A DNA stretch of 64,000 bases from the NCBI RefSeq assembly GCF_001305595.1, contig NZ_CP012402.1, positions 223,501-287,500 on the forward strand. Reading direction: 5' to 3'. The notes under the pieces were generated by a model, which saw nothing but the letters and a program-made list of their open reading frames with translations, was not told where the DNA came from and ran no database searches. Positions within the stretch are counted from its first letter, which is position 1. Each line of letters starts with the position of its first letter. This DNA is from Azospirillum thiophilum (GTDB taxonomy: Bacteria; Pseudomonadota; Alphaproteobacteria; Azospirillales; Azospirillaceae). This document shows, in pieces, positions 24,999-34,166 of this stretch. The translations under genes and the position numbers were made by a program.

Positions 24999-26836
24999 CC
25001 CGTCCTGCCTTCCGTGTTCTTCCCGCCCTCCTCCTCGCCGGTGCGGCACTCTGCTGCGGAACCGGCGCCTGGGCGCAGGTGAACGGCGGCGGCCGGGCGC
25101 TCGCCCCCGGCGTGAAGGTGGAGGTGGCGCCGGCACCCGGCAGCGGCTCCGCGCCTGCCGCCGGCAAGGTGGACGAGACGGCGCTGCGCTATTACGCCCG
25201 CATCGGCGACGTCGAGCGGCTGGAGGCGGAGATCGCCCGGCTGCGCGCGCTCGACCCCGGCTGGGAACCGCCCAAGGATCTGTTCGCGCCGCAGCCGACC
25301 ACCCCCGGCGTCGACGAAAGCCCGTTCTGGACCCAGCTCTCCGCCGGCAAGGTGGCGGAGACGCGCGCCGCCATCGCCGAGCAGCGGCGCAAGACCCCCT
25401 CCTGGCAGCCGTCGCAGAAGCTGCTGCAGGAACTCGACCTTGCCGAGGGCGCCGGGCGCCTGCGCTCGGCCAGCGACACCAAGCGCTGGCAGGACGTGAT
25501 CGACGCCGCCGCCGCCCAGCCGGAGGCGGTGGCCTGCAACCGGCTGGACAATGCGTGGCGTCTGGCCGAGGCCTATGCCGAGCTGAAGCAGGCCGACCGC
25601 GCCTTCGAGACCTACCGGACCATCGTCACCACCTGCCCCAAGGCCAAGGAGCGGCGCGACACCATCTTCAAGGCGTCCCGCCACCTGGGGCCGGAGCGGC
25701 TGCGCGAGCTGACGGCGCTGGGCGCCACCGCCAACCCGGCGGCGGGAGAGGATTATTCCACCGTCCGCGCCGTGGAGGCGGAGCTGGAGACCGGCCGCCT
25801 GCTGGACCGGCTCGGCGCCGCCGGCGCGGGGACCAGGCCGGGTGCCCTGTCGGAAGCCGACCGCTCGCGGATCGAGGGCATCGTCCGCGAGAAGCAGGAC
25901 GCCGACGGCGCCATCGCGCTCGGCTGGTATTTCCAGCGGCAGAAGAATTATGCCGAGGCCCAGGCCTGGTTCTCCCAGGCCAATGGCTGGGCGCCCTCCG
26001 ACAAGGCGGCGGAAGGGCTGGTGCTGGCCTACAACGGGTTGGGCGAGAAGGCGCAGGCCCGGGCCGCCGCCGCCCCCTGGAAGGGCAAGTCCTCCCGCAT
26101 CGATCAGGCGCTGAAGGCGGTCGACCCGCCGCGCGGCCCGGCCGGCGGCTCCGGCCGTCCCAGCGGCCCGCAGGGGCCGAGCCCGCTCGACCGGGCGCTG
26201 GCCCGCCACGATTATGCCGAATGCCTCGGCATCATCCGCAGCACCATCGCCCGCAGCGGCCCGACCGCCGCCCTGCTGCAGCAGCGCGGCTGGTGCCTGC
26301 TGGAGATGAAGCGCCCGTCGGAGGCCGAGGCCGCCTTCGCCGAGGCGCAGGTCCTGGCGGCGCGCGAACCGGCCAAGAGTGAACCGGCCAGGAGCGAACC
26401 GGCCAGGGGCGGAAGCTCGGGCAAGGGCGGCGCCACCGGCCTGCCGCAGGCGGCGACGCGCGAGCAGGAGAATGTCTATGGCCAGGCGATCGCCCGGCTG
26501 ACGACCGGCGACGTCGTCGGCCTGACCCGCGACCTGCCGCGCGCCAACATGACCGCGGCCCAGAAGGCAGAGATTCGGGTCGCGCTGCTGGCGACCGAGG
26601 CCAACCGGGCGCTGGAGGACAAGCGCTACAACGACGTGCTGCGCCTGCTCGACGCCCGCAAGGCGCTGGAGCCGGAGCCGCGCAATCTCGGCATCGTGCG
26701 CGGTTGGGCGCTGTACAACCTGATGCGCTACGACGAGGCCTATGCGCAGTTCAAGGCCATCGACGACCGGCTGAGCACCGAGGACTCGCGCGAAGGCCTC
26801 AGCATCACCTGGAAGACCATCTACCATGACTGGTAA
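24995..26836 (+). CDS. TPR protein of the cellulose operon (BcsC-like, no barrel domain)
   Basis: A 613-residue secreted TPR-rich protein. The GTG start overlaps the bcsZ stop (GTGA). The signal peptide (LPALLLAGAALCCGTGAWAQ) is clear. TPR-like helical repeats run through most of the length, for example YFQRQKNYAEAQAWFSQANG and YNLMRYDEAYAQFKAID at the end. Position matches bcsC, but the ~350-residue C-terminal outer-membrane barrel domain of BcsC is absent and the protein ends right after a TPR. Three 15-bp repeats (26366-26410) encode an EPAKS/EPARS run. It may scaffold a separate export pore. Confidence 0.82.
   Translation: MTRPAFRVLPALLLAGAALCCGTGAWAQVNGGGRALAPGVKVEVAPAPGSGSAPAAGKVDETALRYYARIGDVERLEAEIARLRALDPGWEPPKDLFAPQPTTPGVDESPFWTQLSAGKVAETRAAIAEQRRKTPSWQPSQKLLQELDLAEGAGRLRSASDTKRWQDVIDAAAAQPEAVACNRLDNAWRLAEAYAELKQADRAFETYRTIVTTCPKAKERRDTIFKASRHLGPERLRELTALGATANPAAGEDYSTVRAVEAELETGRLLDRLGAAGAGTRPGALSEADRSRIEGIVREKQDADGAIALGWYFQRQKNYAEAQAWFSQANGWAPSDKAAEGLVLAYNGLGEKAQARAAAAPWKGKSSRIDQALKAVDPPRGPAGGSGRPSGPQGPSPLDRALARHDYAECLGIIRSTIARSGPTAALLQQRGWCLLEMKRPSEAEAAFAEAQVLAAREPAKSEPARSEPARGGSSGKGGATGLPQAATREQENVYGQAIARLTTGDVVGLTRDLPRANMTAAQKAEIRVALLATEANRALEDKRYNDVLRLLDARKALEPEPRNLGIVRGWALYNLMRYDEAYAQFKAIDDRLSTEDSREGLSITWKTIYHDW
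26366..26410 (+). repeat. Three 15-bp tandem repeats in the TPR gene
   Basis: GAACCGGCCARGRGY-type units at 26366, 26381 and 26396 encode a charged Glu-Pro-Ala-Lys/Arg-Ser linker between TPR blocks. Length change would stay in frame. Confidence 0.85.
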
Positions 26837-26846
26837 GGGGACCGCG

Positions 26847-27575
26847 ATGACTGGAACCTCCAGCGGAAGCCGCGCCGGGCTCCGCCCGCACCGCGCATCC
26901 GGGACGGCGATGCGGACCGCGACACGGGGCGCAACATGGGGGGTGTTGGCCGCTTGCGTCCTGCTGACCTCGGGCTGCGCCGGCTGGGTGCGCGACAACC
27001 TGACCCAGTCGCCGACGCCCTGGCGGCGGATCCAGCCCGCGGCCCTGCCGGTGACGCTGCCGGAGAGCCGCGATTTCCCCATCGTCGCGGCGCGGACGCG
27101 CGACACCGGGACGGTCTACAAATCCTACATCGTCGTGCTGGGCAACCCGACGGTGCTGCCGGGCGAGAACCGCCTGTCCATCGACGTGCAGACCCTGCCC
27201 GACAGCCTGATGGGCGCGCTGGTCCAGCCGCCGCGCATCTTCCCGGTGCCGCTCTACACCATGGAGACGCTGACGGCGGCGACGGCGCGCGAGTTTCCGG
27301 AGATGCGCGTCAAGGTGGCGGATTACGCCCGCCGCAACCGCTACGGCGACTACGACTATGTCACCGCGCAGGATGCGGAGAATTCCTGCGTGCTGGCGTG
27401 GCAGCTGATCACCGACCGCAAGCGGGTGCTGCCGGAACGGATCGAGGCGGTGCGGCTGGAATACCGGGCCTGCGGCGTCGGCTCCGATGTCCGCGCCCTG
27501 CTGGTGCCGTTCGACACCATGACGATGACCCTGCCGGAAACCATGCTGGAGGCGCCGGACCCGGACGGCCCTTGA
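26847..27575 (+). CDS. bcsN: Cellulose-operon lipoprotein, BcsN-like
   Basis: A 242-residue protein with a lipobox (CVLLTSGCAG), hence probably anchored in the outer membrane facing the periplasm. The body has YKSYIVVLGNPTVLPGENRL followed by a short repetitive region and a cysteine pair (NSCVLAW, YRACGVG). Position at the end of a bcs operon and overall layout match BcsN of alphaproteobacteria, a poorly understood cellulose-export accessory. The ATG at 26847 has AAGGGGA in front; an upstream ATG at 26826 overlaps the TPR gene. The symbol rests on context as much as sequence. Confidence 0.62.
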   Translation: MTGTSSGSRAGLRPHRASGTAMRTATRGATWGVLAACVLLTSGCAGWVRDNLTQSPTPWRRIQPAALPVTLPESRDFPIVAARTRDTGTVYKSYIVVLGNPTVLPGENRLSIDVQTLPDSLMGALVQPPRIFPVPLYTMETLTAATAREFPEMRVKVADYARRNRYGDYDYVTAQDAENSCVLAWQLITDRKRVLPERIEAVRLEYRACGVGSDVRALLVPFDTMTMTLPETMLEAPDPDGP

Positions 27576-27584
27576 CCGGACCGA

Positions 27585-27625
27585 CCAAACGCGGACCTGT
27601 CCAAACGCGGGCCTGTCCAAACGCG
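27585..27625. repeat. 16-bp tandem repeat, 2.5 copies
   Basis: CCAAACGCGGACCTGT (27585-27600), CCAAACGCGGGCCTGT (27601-27616) and a partial third CCAAACGCG. It lies between the BcsN-like gene and the TPR/glycosyltransferase gene; no hairpin is evident. Confidence 0.85.
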
Positions 27626-27691
27626 ACAGCGGCCCGTCTTTGCTGTAATCAGGGGTGGTCCTGCACTCCCCGATGACAGAGCCGGCTGCCG

Positions 27692-29413
27692 ATGACCACC
27701 GTTTCCGAAGCCCTGCGCATCGCCGTCGGTCTGCACCAGGGCGGCCGGCTGGCCGAGGCGGCGGACATCTACCGCAAGATCGTCCAGGCCGCGCCCGGCG
27801 TGGCCGATGCCTGGCATCTGCTGGGGGTTCTGAACCACCAGTCCGGCCAGTCCGGCGAAGCGGTGCGCCTGATCGGCGAGGCGATCCGGCGGGATCCCCT
27901 CTGCGCCGCCTACCATGACAATCTCGGCTCGGCTTTGCGCGCCTTGGGGAAGGCGGCGGAGGCCGGCGGCCGGCACCGGGCGGCGCTGGCGCTCGATCCC
28001 GGCTGGATCAAGCCGTTCGGCAATCTGGCCGGCGCCCTGACCGACCTGGGCGACGGCCCCGCCGCCGCCGCCGCCCTGCGCCGCGCCCTGCGGCTGTCGC
28101 CGGACAGCGACTCCCACCTGCTGCGGCTCGGCGATTGCCTCTATGCGCAGGACCGCATCGCCGAGGCGGAGGAGGCGTACCGCCGCCTGGACATGCTCCA
28201 CCCCGGCCGCTCCGACTGCCTGTACCGGCTGGGCCTCTGCCGGCTGGCGGCAAGCCGGCTGATGGCGTCCACCCTGGCCACCGCCGGGCAACTGGTCGAC
28301 CGCGCGGCGATGGCGGAGGCGGTCGACGCCTTCGCCCGCGCCGCCACCGGCCATGCCGCCAGCAGCGGGGATGCCGAACGCAACCTGTTCGGCACCGCCA
28401 TCGTCGCCCTGCAGACCGGGGTGATGGAGGACGGGATGCTGGCGCGGGTGGCGGAGGCCGGGCGCCGCCGGCTGATGGCGGAGCCGCGCGACGGCGGCGC
28501 CCCCTCCGCCGTCCTCTCCTCCGCCCTCTCTGTCGTCTGCTACCACCTCTACCGCAAGGGACGGCTCGACCTTGCCCGCCGCTATTTCCGCAAATACGCC
28601 CGCCACTGGCCGGCGCAGGCGATCGCCGCCGATTTCGAGATGCTGCTGTGGTCGATGGTGCGCAGCGAAGCGGCCTTCTTCGACCGGCTGGCCGCCGAGC
28701 CGCCCGGCCTGTTCGCCGGCACCGGCCGCCGCATCGCGGTTCCGCCGCGCGCCGATGGCCGGCCGGTCCTGCTGGTGGGCTGCGACGAGTCCTATTGGCA
28801 GCGGTTCGGCGCCGCCTTCCTGGCGTCGGCGCGCACGCACGCCCCGTCCTGCGCCGTGCATGTGCATGTCGTCAACCCGTCGGACGGGACCGAAGCCGCG
28901 CTCGGGGAGCTGGCCCGCGCCGGGGAGCCCGCACTGTCCCTGTCCTTTGAGACCGTCGAACTCGGCGGATTGCCCGACCCGGTGCGGCTGACCTGGTTCG
29001 CCTCCGCGCGCTTCGCGGTGACGCAGCAGCTTCTGCGGCAAGGGCCAGGGCAGGGGGGTGGCCCGGTGATCCAGGTCGACGTCGATGCGCTGCTGCTCGC
29101 CGATCCGGGGGCGGCGCTGGCCGGCTGGGGGGACTGGGACGTCGCGGTGATGCAGGACCGGCGGGGCCGCGGGCCGACCCGCGATTTCCTGGCCGGATTC
29201 CTGGCCTTCAACCGGACGCCGGCCGCGCAGCGCTACCTCGACCTCGTGGTCGCCTATATCGGCCGGCATTTTGCGGAGGGGCGGGCCTATTGGGGGCTGG
29301 ATCAGGCGGCCCCCTTCTGCACCCATGATTACATGGTCCGCGCCGGCTGCGCGCCGGCCCTGGTCCGTTTCGACTTCCAGGCCTTTCCCTTCCTGCATTT
29401 CCTGGAGAAGTGA
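27692..29413 (+). CDS. TPR domain protein with glycosyltransferase-like C-terminus
   Basis: A 573-residue protein without a signal peptide. Residues 1-180 contain at least four TPR units (GRLAEAADIYRKIVQAAPG, RIAEAEEAYRRLDMLHPG). A helical linker follows. The last ~220 residues look like a nucleotide-sugar transferase fold: VLLVGCDESYWQRFGAAFLASAR, the DxD-like IQVDVDALLLADP, and LAGFLAFNRTPAAQRYLDLV. It sits at the end of the cellulose locus on the same strand, about 115 bases after the lipoprotein gene, and may modify protein or polysaccharide in that pathway. Substrate unknown. Confidence 0.72.
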   Translation: MTTVSEALRIAVGLHQGGRLAEAADIYRKIVQAAPGVADAWHLLGVLNHQSGQSGEAVRLIGEAIRRDPLCAAYHDNLGSALRALGKAAEAGGRHRAALALDPGWIKPFGNLAGALTDLGDGPAAAAALRRALRLSPDSDSHLLRLGDCLYAQDRIAEAEEAYRRLDMLHPGRSDCLYRLGLCRLAASRLMASTLATAGQLVDRAAMAEAVDAFARAATGHAASSGDAERNLFGTAIVALQTGVMEDGMLARVAEAGRRRLMAEPRDGGAPSAVLSSALSVVCYHLYRKGRLDLARRYFRKYARHWPAQAIAADFEMLLWSMVRSEAAFFDRLAAEPPGLFAGTGRRIAVPPRADGRPVLLVGCDESYWQRFGAAFLASARTHAPSCAVHVHVVNPSDGTEAALGELARAGEPALSLSFETVELGGLPDPVRLTWFASARFAVTQQLLRQGPGQGGGPVIQVDVDALLLADPGAALAGWGDWDVAVMQDRRGRGPTRDFLAGFLAFNRTPAAQRYLDLVVAYIGRHFAEGRAYWGLDQAAPFCTHDYMVRAGCAPALVRFDFQAFPFLHFLEK

Positions 29414-29420
29414 ACCCGCC

Positions 29421-32400
29421 TCACGCCGCCTTGGCCGGCCGGTCGCGCAAGCTGTCCTCCAGCGCCCGCCAGCGCGGCTCGACCGCGTCCCATGCGCGCT
29501 GCTTGACCGGTCCGAAGCCGCGGATCTCCTGCGGCAGGGCGGCCAGCTCCACCGCGGCGGCGAGCCGGTCGGCGGTCAGCCGCTCCGCGATCTCCGCCAC
29601 CGTGGCCTCGTAGCGGGCGATCAGGGCGCGTTCCATCCGGCGCTCCGCCGTGTGGCCGAACGGGTCGAACGCCGTGCCGCGCAGCCGTTTGCAGGCCGCC
29701 AGCCCGCGGAACAGCGGCAGCACCCAGGCGCCCAGCGCCATCTTGCGCGGTTCGCCATGGCCGTTGGTCTCCCGCGACAGCAGGGGAGGGGCGAGGTGGA
29801 AGACCGGCTTCCAGTCGCCCTCGAACCGCTCGCCCAGGCTCCTGGCGAAGGCCGGATCGGCGTGCAGCCGCGCCACCTCGTATTCGTCCTTGTAGGCCAT
29901 CAGCTTGAAGGCGCTGCGCGCCACCGCCTCGGCCAGCGCGGTCGAGCCGGGGGCGACCCGCGCCTCGGCCTGTCGCGCCCGCTCGACCAGCGCGCGGTAG
30001 CGCCCGGCATAGGCGCGGTCCTGGTACTCGGTCAGGAAGCCGGCCCGCCGCTCGACGATGGTGGCGAGATCGCCCGCGGGCGTCTCCTCCGCCGGCGTCT
30101 CATCCCTGCCGCCCAGCCCGGCCAGAACCTCCGGCCGGTGCGCGGCGAGCCGGCCGAAGGCGAAGGCGCGCAGGTTGGCGGCGACGCCGGTGCCGTTCAG
30201 CTCGATGGCGCGGGTCAGCGCCTCCAGCCCGACCGGCAGCAGCCCCTTCTGGAAGGCGACGCCCATCAGGAAGACGTTGGCGAGGATGCTGTCGCCGAAC
30301 AGGGCGGTCACCACCCGGTTGGCGTCGACCGCCTCCACCCGGTCGGGTCCGGCGGCGCGGCGCAGGCTCCGCAGCAGGGCGCCGGCATCCGGCAGCTTGG
30401 TTCCGTCGCGGGTGAAGGCGCCGGTCGGGGCGACATGGCCGTTTGCCACCACCCGCGTCCGCCCCAGCCGCACCGTCTTCAGCGCGTCCGGCGAGGCGGC
30501 GACCAGCGTGTCGCAGGCCAGCACCAGCTGCGCCCGTTTCGGGTCGATGCGCGACTGGTTCAGCCTTGCGGCGTCTTCCGCCACCCGCAGATGGCTGTAG
30601 ACCGCGCCGCCCTTCTGGGCGAAGCCCATGAAGTCCAGCACGGAGGATGCCTTGCCCTCCAGATGCGCCGCCATCGCCAGCAGCGCGCCGATGGTGACGA
30701 CGCCGGTGCCGCCGACGCCGACGATCAGGATCTCCGCCGGTTCCTCCCTCATCGCCGCCGCCGGCAGCGGCAATCCCGCCAGCTCCCCGGCGAAGCGGGC
30801 GGCGACCCGGTCCGGATCCGGCTTGCGCAGGCGCCCGCCGACCACCGAGACGAAGCTCGGGCAGAAGCCGTCGGCGCAGGAATAATCCTTGTTGCAGCTG
30901 GACTGATCGATCTGCCGCTTCATGCCGAACTCGGTTGGCTTGGGCTGCACCGACAGGCAGTTGGACTTCCGGCCGCAATCGCCGCAGCCCTCGCAGACCA
31001 GATCGTTGATCACCATCCGCCGCGCCGGGTCGGCCAGGGTGCCGCGCTTGCGGCGGCGGCGCTTCTCGGCGGCGCAGGTCTGCTCATAGACGATGGCGGT
31101 GACGCCGCGGATCTCGCGCATCTCGCGCTGCACGGCGTCGAGCGCGTCCCGGTGATGCACCGTCGTGAAGGGGGCCAGCCCCGACCGGCTGTCATACTTC
31201 TCTGGCGCGTCGCTGACCACGGCGATCCGGGTGACGCCCTCCGCCGCCAGCTGGCGGGTGACGGCATCGACCGAGATCGGGCCGTCGACCGGCTGGCCGC
31301 CGGTCATCGCCACGGCATCGTTGAACAGGATTTTGTAGGTGATGGAGATCTTGGCGGCGACCGCCTGCCGGATCGCCAACAGCCCGGAATGGAAATAGGT
31401 GCCTTCCCCCAGATTCTGGAACATGTGGGGGCGCTTGCTGAAGGGGGCCTGCCCGACCCAGCTCACCCCCTCGCCGCCCATCTGGCTGAGGCCGATGGTG
31501 TCGCGATCCATCCAGGACGCCATGAAATGGCAGCCGATGCCGGCCATCGCCTTGCTGCCGTCGGGCACCCTGGTCGAGCTGTTGTGCGGGCAGCCGGAGC
31601 AGAAATAGGGTGTGCGGGCCAGCGCGGGAACGGTGGCGGGCTGGACCTCCGCCGGCAGCAGTTCGGCCAGCAGCCCGGCCAGCCGGGCGGAGACGTCGCG
31701 CTGCGGGAAGCGGCGGCGGATGCGCTCCACCAGCGCCCGGGCGACGATCCACGGGCGCAGCTCGCCGGTGGCCGGCAGCAGGGCGGCGCCGGTCTCGTCG
31801 GTCTTGCCGACCACGGCGCGCGGCCGCTCCCCGGCCGGCAGATGGTAGAGCAGATCCTTCAGCTGGCCCTCGACCACCGGGGCCTTCTCCTCGACCACCA
31901 GGATCTCCTCGGCCCCGCGGGCGGCGGACAGGGCGAAGCCGGGCTCCAGCGGCCAGGACAGGCCGATCTTGTGGACCGACAGCCCGATCTCCGCCGCCTC
32001 GGCCGGGCCGATGCCCAGCAGCCGCAGCGCCTCCATCAGGTCGAGATGCGCCTTGCCGGTGGTGAGGATGCGCAGCCAGCCACCGCTCCCCAGCACCGTC
32101 CGGTCGATGCGGTTGACGGCGGCGAAGGCCTTGACCGCGGCGATCTTGGCGGCCAGCCGCTCCTCGATGGCGAGGCCGGGCAGGTCGGGCCAGCGGTAAT
32201 GCAGCCCGCCCGGCGGCGGCTCGAACGCGACCGGCAGGAACGGCGCATCGAGCGGCGGCAGACGCACGGTCGCCGCGCTTTCCACCGATTCCGAGATCGC
32301 CTTGAACCCGACCCAGGCGCCGGAGAAGCGCGACAGCGCGTAGCCGTAGAGGCCGAACTCCAGATAGTCGCGCACGCCGGCCGGGTTCAGCACCGGCATC

Positions 32401-32951
32401 GACCAGGCGATCATGGCGAGGTCGCTCTGGTGCGGCATGCTGGACGACACGCAGCCATGGTCGTCGCCGGCCACCGCCAGCACGCCGCCGCGCGGCGAGC
32501 TGCCATAGGCGTTGGCGTGCTTCAGCACGTCGCCGGAGCGGTCGACTCCCGGCCCCTTGCCGTACCACAGGCCGAACACGCCGTCGACGGTGCCCTCGCC
32601 CGAGGATTCGACCTGCTGCGACCCCATCACCGCGGTGGCGCCCAGATCCTCGTTGACGCCGGGGACGAAGGTGATGGCGTGGCTGTCCAGATGCGGCCGG
32701 GCCTGCCACAGCGCCTGATCGAGCCCGCCCAGCGGTGAGCCGCGATAGCCGCTGACGAAGCCGGCGGTGTTCAGCCCGGCCCGCCGGTCGCTGTCCGCCT
32801 GGAGCAGCAGCAGCCGGACCAGCGCCTGGGTTCCCGACAGGTAGACCTGCCCCTCGGCGCGGGTGTAGCGGTCGTCCAGGCGATAGCCGCGGTCGATCGC
32901 GGCGGCTTCGGCGTACAGGCCGCCCCGCAGACTGCTCGGCATGCCGTCCAT
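29421..32951 (-). CDS. Indolepyruvate ferredoxin oxidoreductase family protein (fused)
   Basis: A 1176-residue fused 2-oxoacid:ferredoxin oxidoreductase. It probably oxidatively decarboxylates aryl or branched 2-oxoacids with TPP, CoA and Fe-S clusters. The N-terminal pyrimidine-binding region has GYRGSPLGGLDQALW. The central TPP region has FCSGCPHNSST and GIGCHFMASWM. A cysteine-rich stretch follows (CEGCGDCGRKSNCLS ... CNKDYSCADGFCPSF). The C-terminal gamma-type domain has ILIVGVGGTGVVTIGALLAMAA. It stands alone, convergent with the TPR/glycosyltransferase gene. The ferredoxin partner is not in the window. Confidence 0.92.
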   Translation of the reverse strand: MDGMPSSLRGGLYAEAAAIDRGYRLDDRYTRAEGQVYLSGTQALVRLLLLQADSDRRAGLNTAGFVSGYRGSPLGGLDQALWQARPHLDSHAITFVPGVNEDLGATAVMGSQQVESSGEGTVDGVFGLWYGKGPGVDRSGDVLKHANAYGSSPRGGVLAVAGDDHGCVSSSMPHQSDLAMIAWSMPVLNPAGVRDYLEFGLYGYALSRFSGAWVGFKAISESVESAATVRLPPLDAPFLPVAFEPPPGGLHYRWPDLPGLAIEERLAAKIAAVKAFAAVNRIDRTVLGSGGWLRILTTGKAHLDLMEALRLLGIGPAEAAEIGLSVHKIGLSWPLEPGFALSAARGAEEILVVEEKAPVVEGQLKDLLYHLPAGERPRAVVGKTDETGAALLPATGELRPWIVARALVERIRRRFPQRDVSARLAGLLAELLPAEVQPATVPALARTPYFCSGCPHNSSTRVPDGSKAMAGIGCHFMASWMDRDTIGLSQMGGEGVSWVGQAPFSKRPHMFQNLGEGTYFHSGLLAIRQAVAAKISITYKILFNDAVAMTGGQPVDGPISVDAVTRQLAAEGVTRIAVVSDAPEKYDSRSGLAPFTTVHHRDALDAVQREMREIRGVTAIVYEQTCAAEKRRRRKRGTLADPARRMVINDLVCEGCGDCGRKSNCLSVQPKPTEFGMKRQIDQSSCNKDYSCADGFCPSFVSVVGGRLRKPDPDRVAARFAGELAGLPLPAAAMREEPAEILIVGVGGTGVVTIGALLAMAAHLEGKASSVLDFMGFAQKGGAVYSHLRVAEDAARLNQSRIDPKRAQLVLACDTLVAASPDALKTVRLGRTRVVANGHVAPTGAFTRDGTKLPDAGALLRSLRRAAGPDRVEAVDANRVVTALFGDSILANVFLMGVAFQKGLLPVGLEALTRAIELNGTGVAANLRAFAFGRLAAHRPEVLAGLGGRDETPAEETPAGDLATIVERRAGFLTEYQDRAYAGRYRALVERARQAEARVAPGSTALAEAVARSAFKLMAYKDEYEVARLHADPAFARSLGERFEGDWKPVFHLAPPLLSRETNGHGEPRKMALGAWVLPLFRGLAACKRLRGTAFDPFGHTAERRMERALIARYEATVAEIAERLTADRLAAAVELAALPQEIRGFGPVKQRAWDAVEPRWRALEDSLRDRPAKAA

Positions 32952-33133
32952 GTCCCGTCCCCTCGATTATCGTTCGTTGGGACGAGTGTGCGCCCTTCGC
33001 AGGCAAATGATTTTGCGGGTTGGCCGGGTACGGCGGGGGTTCGGAAAATCCTGTTGCGGATTGTTGGGCTGCCGAGCGAAATCCTTGCGCGATCCCGCCG
33101 GTGCCGATGGATCCGTTTGGCCGGCCGGAGCCT

Positions 33134-34072
33134 TTACCGGTTCGGCTGCTCGGCCTGCCGCAGGCCGGCGCGGGGTGGGACCGATGCCAGCAGGTCGCGG
33201 AACCACCGCTGCGCCGGATGGACATCGTTGCGGCGGTGCCAGGACAGGGCGAAGGGGATCGACGGCAGGTCCAGCGGGGCCGGCATGACGCAAAGCCGCT
33301 CTGCATGGCCCGACGCGGCGATCACGCCTTCCATCAAGGTGGCGACCATATCCGACCGGGCCACGAGGACCGGGGCGGCGTACAGGTGCGGCAGCGTCAA
33401 CGCCAGCCGGCGCTTCAGGCCCCGCTTGGCCAAGGCCGCATCGACCACCCCGTAGCTGTCGTTCTCCGGCGACACCAGAAGGTGCGAATGCTCCAGGAAG
33501 CTGTCGAGCTGGAGAGGCGGGCGCAGGGTCGGATGCCCCTTGCGGACGACGCAGACGAAACGCTCCTCGAACAATGGCCGGCTGAGGATCCTGGCGGTGG
33601 GCGTCGGCGGCACGCCCACCGTCAGGTCGACCTCGCCCGCGTCGAGCATGCCGATGGCATCGTCCCGCGCGATGAAATTGCGGATGCGCAGGGTGATGCC
33701 GGGAGCCTGTTCGCGCAACACCTCCAGCAAGCTCGGCAGCAGGGCGTAGGTCGGGTGTTCCGACAGGCCGAGGCCGAAGCTGGCGGTCGAGGTCGACGGA
33801 TCGAAGCTCTGCGTGAACGCCAGCGCCCGCTGGAGTTCGGCAAGGGCGTTGGTGATCGGCTCGGCCAGGTCGAGCGCCAGCGGCGTCGGTTGCAGTCCGT
33901 TCGGTCCGCGGATGAACAGCTCATCCTTCAGCAGCCCGCGCAGGCGCGCCAGGGCGGCGCTCATCGCCGGCTGGGTGCGGCCGATGCGCGTCCCGGCCCG
34001 CGTTACGCTGCGCTCGGCCATCAGGGCGTCGAACGCCACCAGCAGGTTCAGGTCTATGCCATGCAAATCCAT
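33134..34072 (-). CDS. LysR-family transcriptional regulator
   Basis: A 312-residue regulator with the N-terminal helix-turn-helix LMAERSVTRAGTRIGRTQPAMSAALARL and a substrate-binding-like C-terminal domain. The start MDLHGIDLNLLVAFDAL is typical of the NodD/NahR-like subgroup. It is divergent from a SnoaL-like gene 94 bp away. A perfect palindrome covers its start codon, suggesting autorepression. Confidence 0.92.
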   Translation of the reverse strand: MDLHGIDLNLLVAFDALMAERSVTRAGTRIGRTQPAMSAALARLRGLLKDELFIRGPNGLQPTPLALDLAEPITNALAELQRALAFTQSFDPSTSTASFGLGLSEHPTYALLPSLLEVLREQAPGITLRIRNFIARDDAIGMLDAGEVDLTVGVPPTPTARILSRPLFEERFVCVVRKGHPTLRPPLQLDSFLEHSHLLVSPENDSYGVVDAALAKRGLKRRLALTLPHLYAAPVLVARSDMVATLMEGVIAASGHAERLCVMPAPLDLPSIPFALSWHRRNDVHPAQRWFRDLLASVPPRAGLRQAEQPNR

Positions 34073-34081
34073 GACATGGAT
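34067..34081. promoter_or_regulatory. 15-bp palindrome over the LysR start (candidate operator)
   Basis: ATCCATG-A-CATGGAT, perfect 7-bp arms, overlapping the LysR start codon in the divergent LysR/SnoaL gap. Confidence 0.45.
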
Positions 34082-34166
34082 GTTGTCACATATCCAAGAT
34101 CGATTTCAAACATGAAGCGCCGCCGGGTAACGTCCCCTCATCGCACTGCAGTCAGGAGACGCCACG

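Noticed and set aside
30891..31060. Separate small ferredoxin gene in the cysteine-rich part of the oxidoreductase
   Set aside because: The cysteines are in frame within the single 1176-residue protein and match its expected Fe-S region.
29271..32738. 1155-codon plus-strand open frame
   Set aside because: Shadow of the indolepyruvate-ferredoxin-oxidoreductase-type gene on the minus strand, which has clear TPP and Fe-S motifs.
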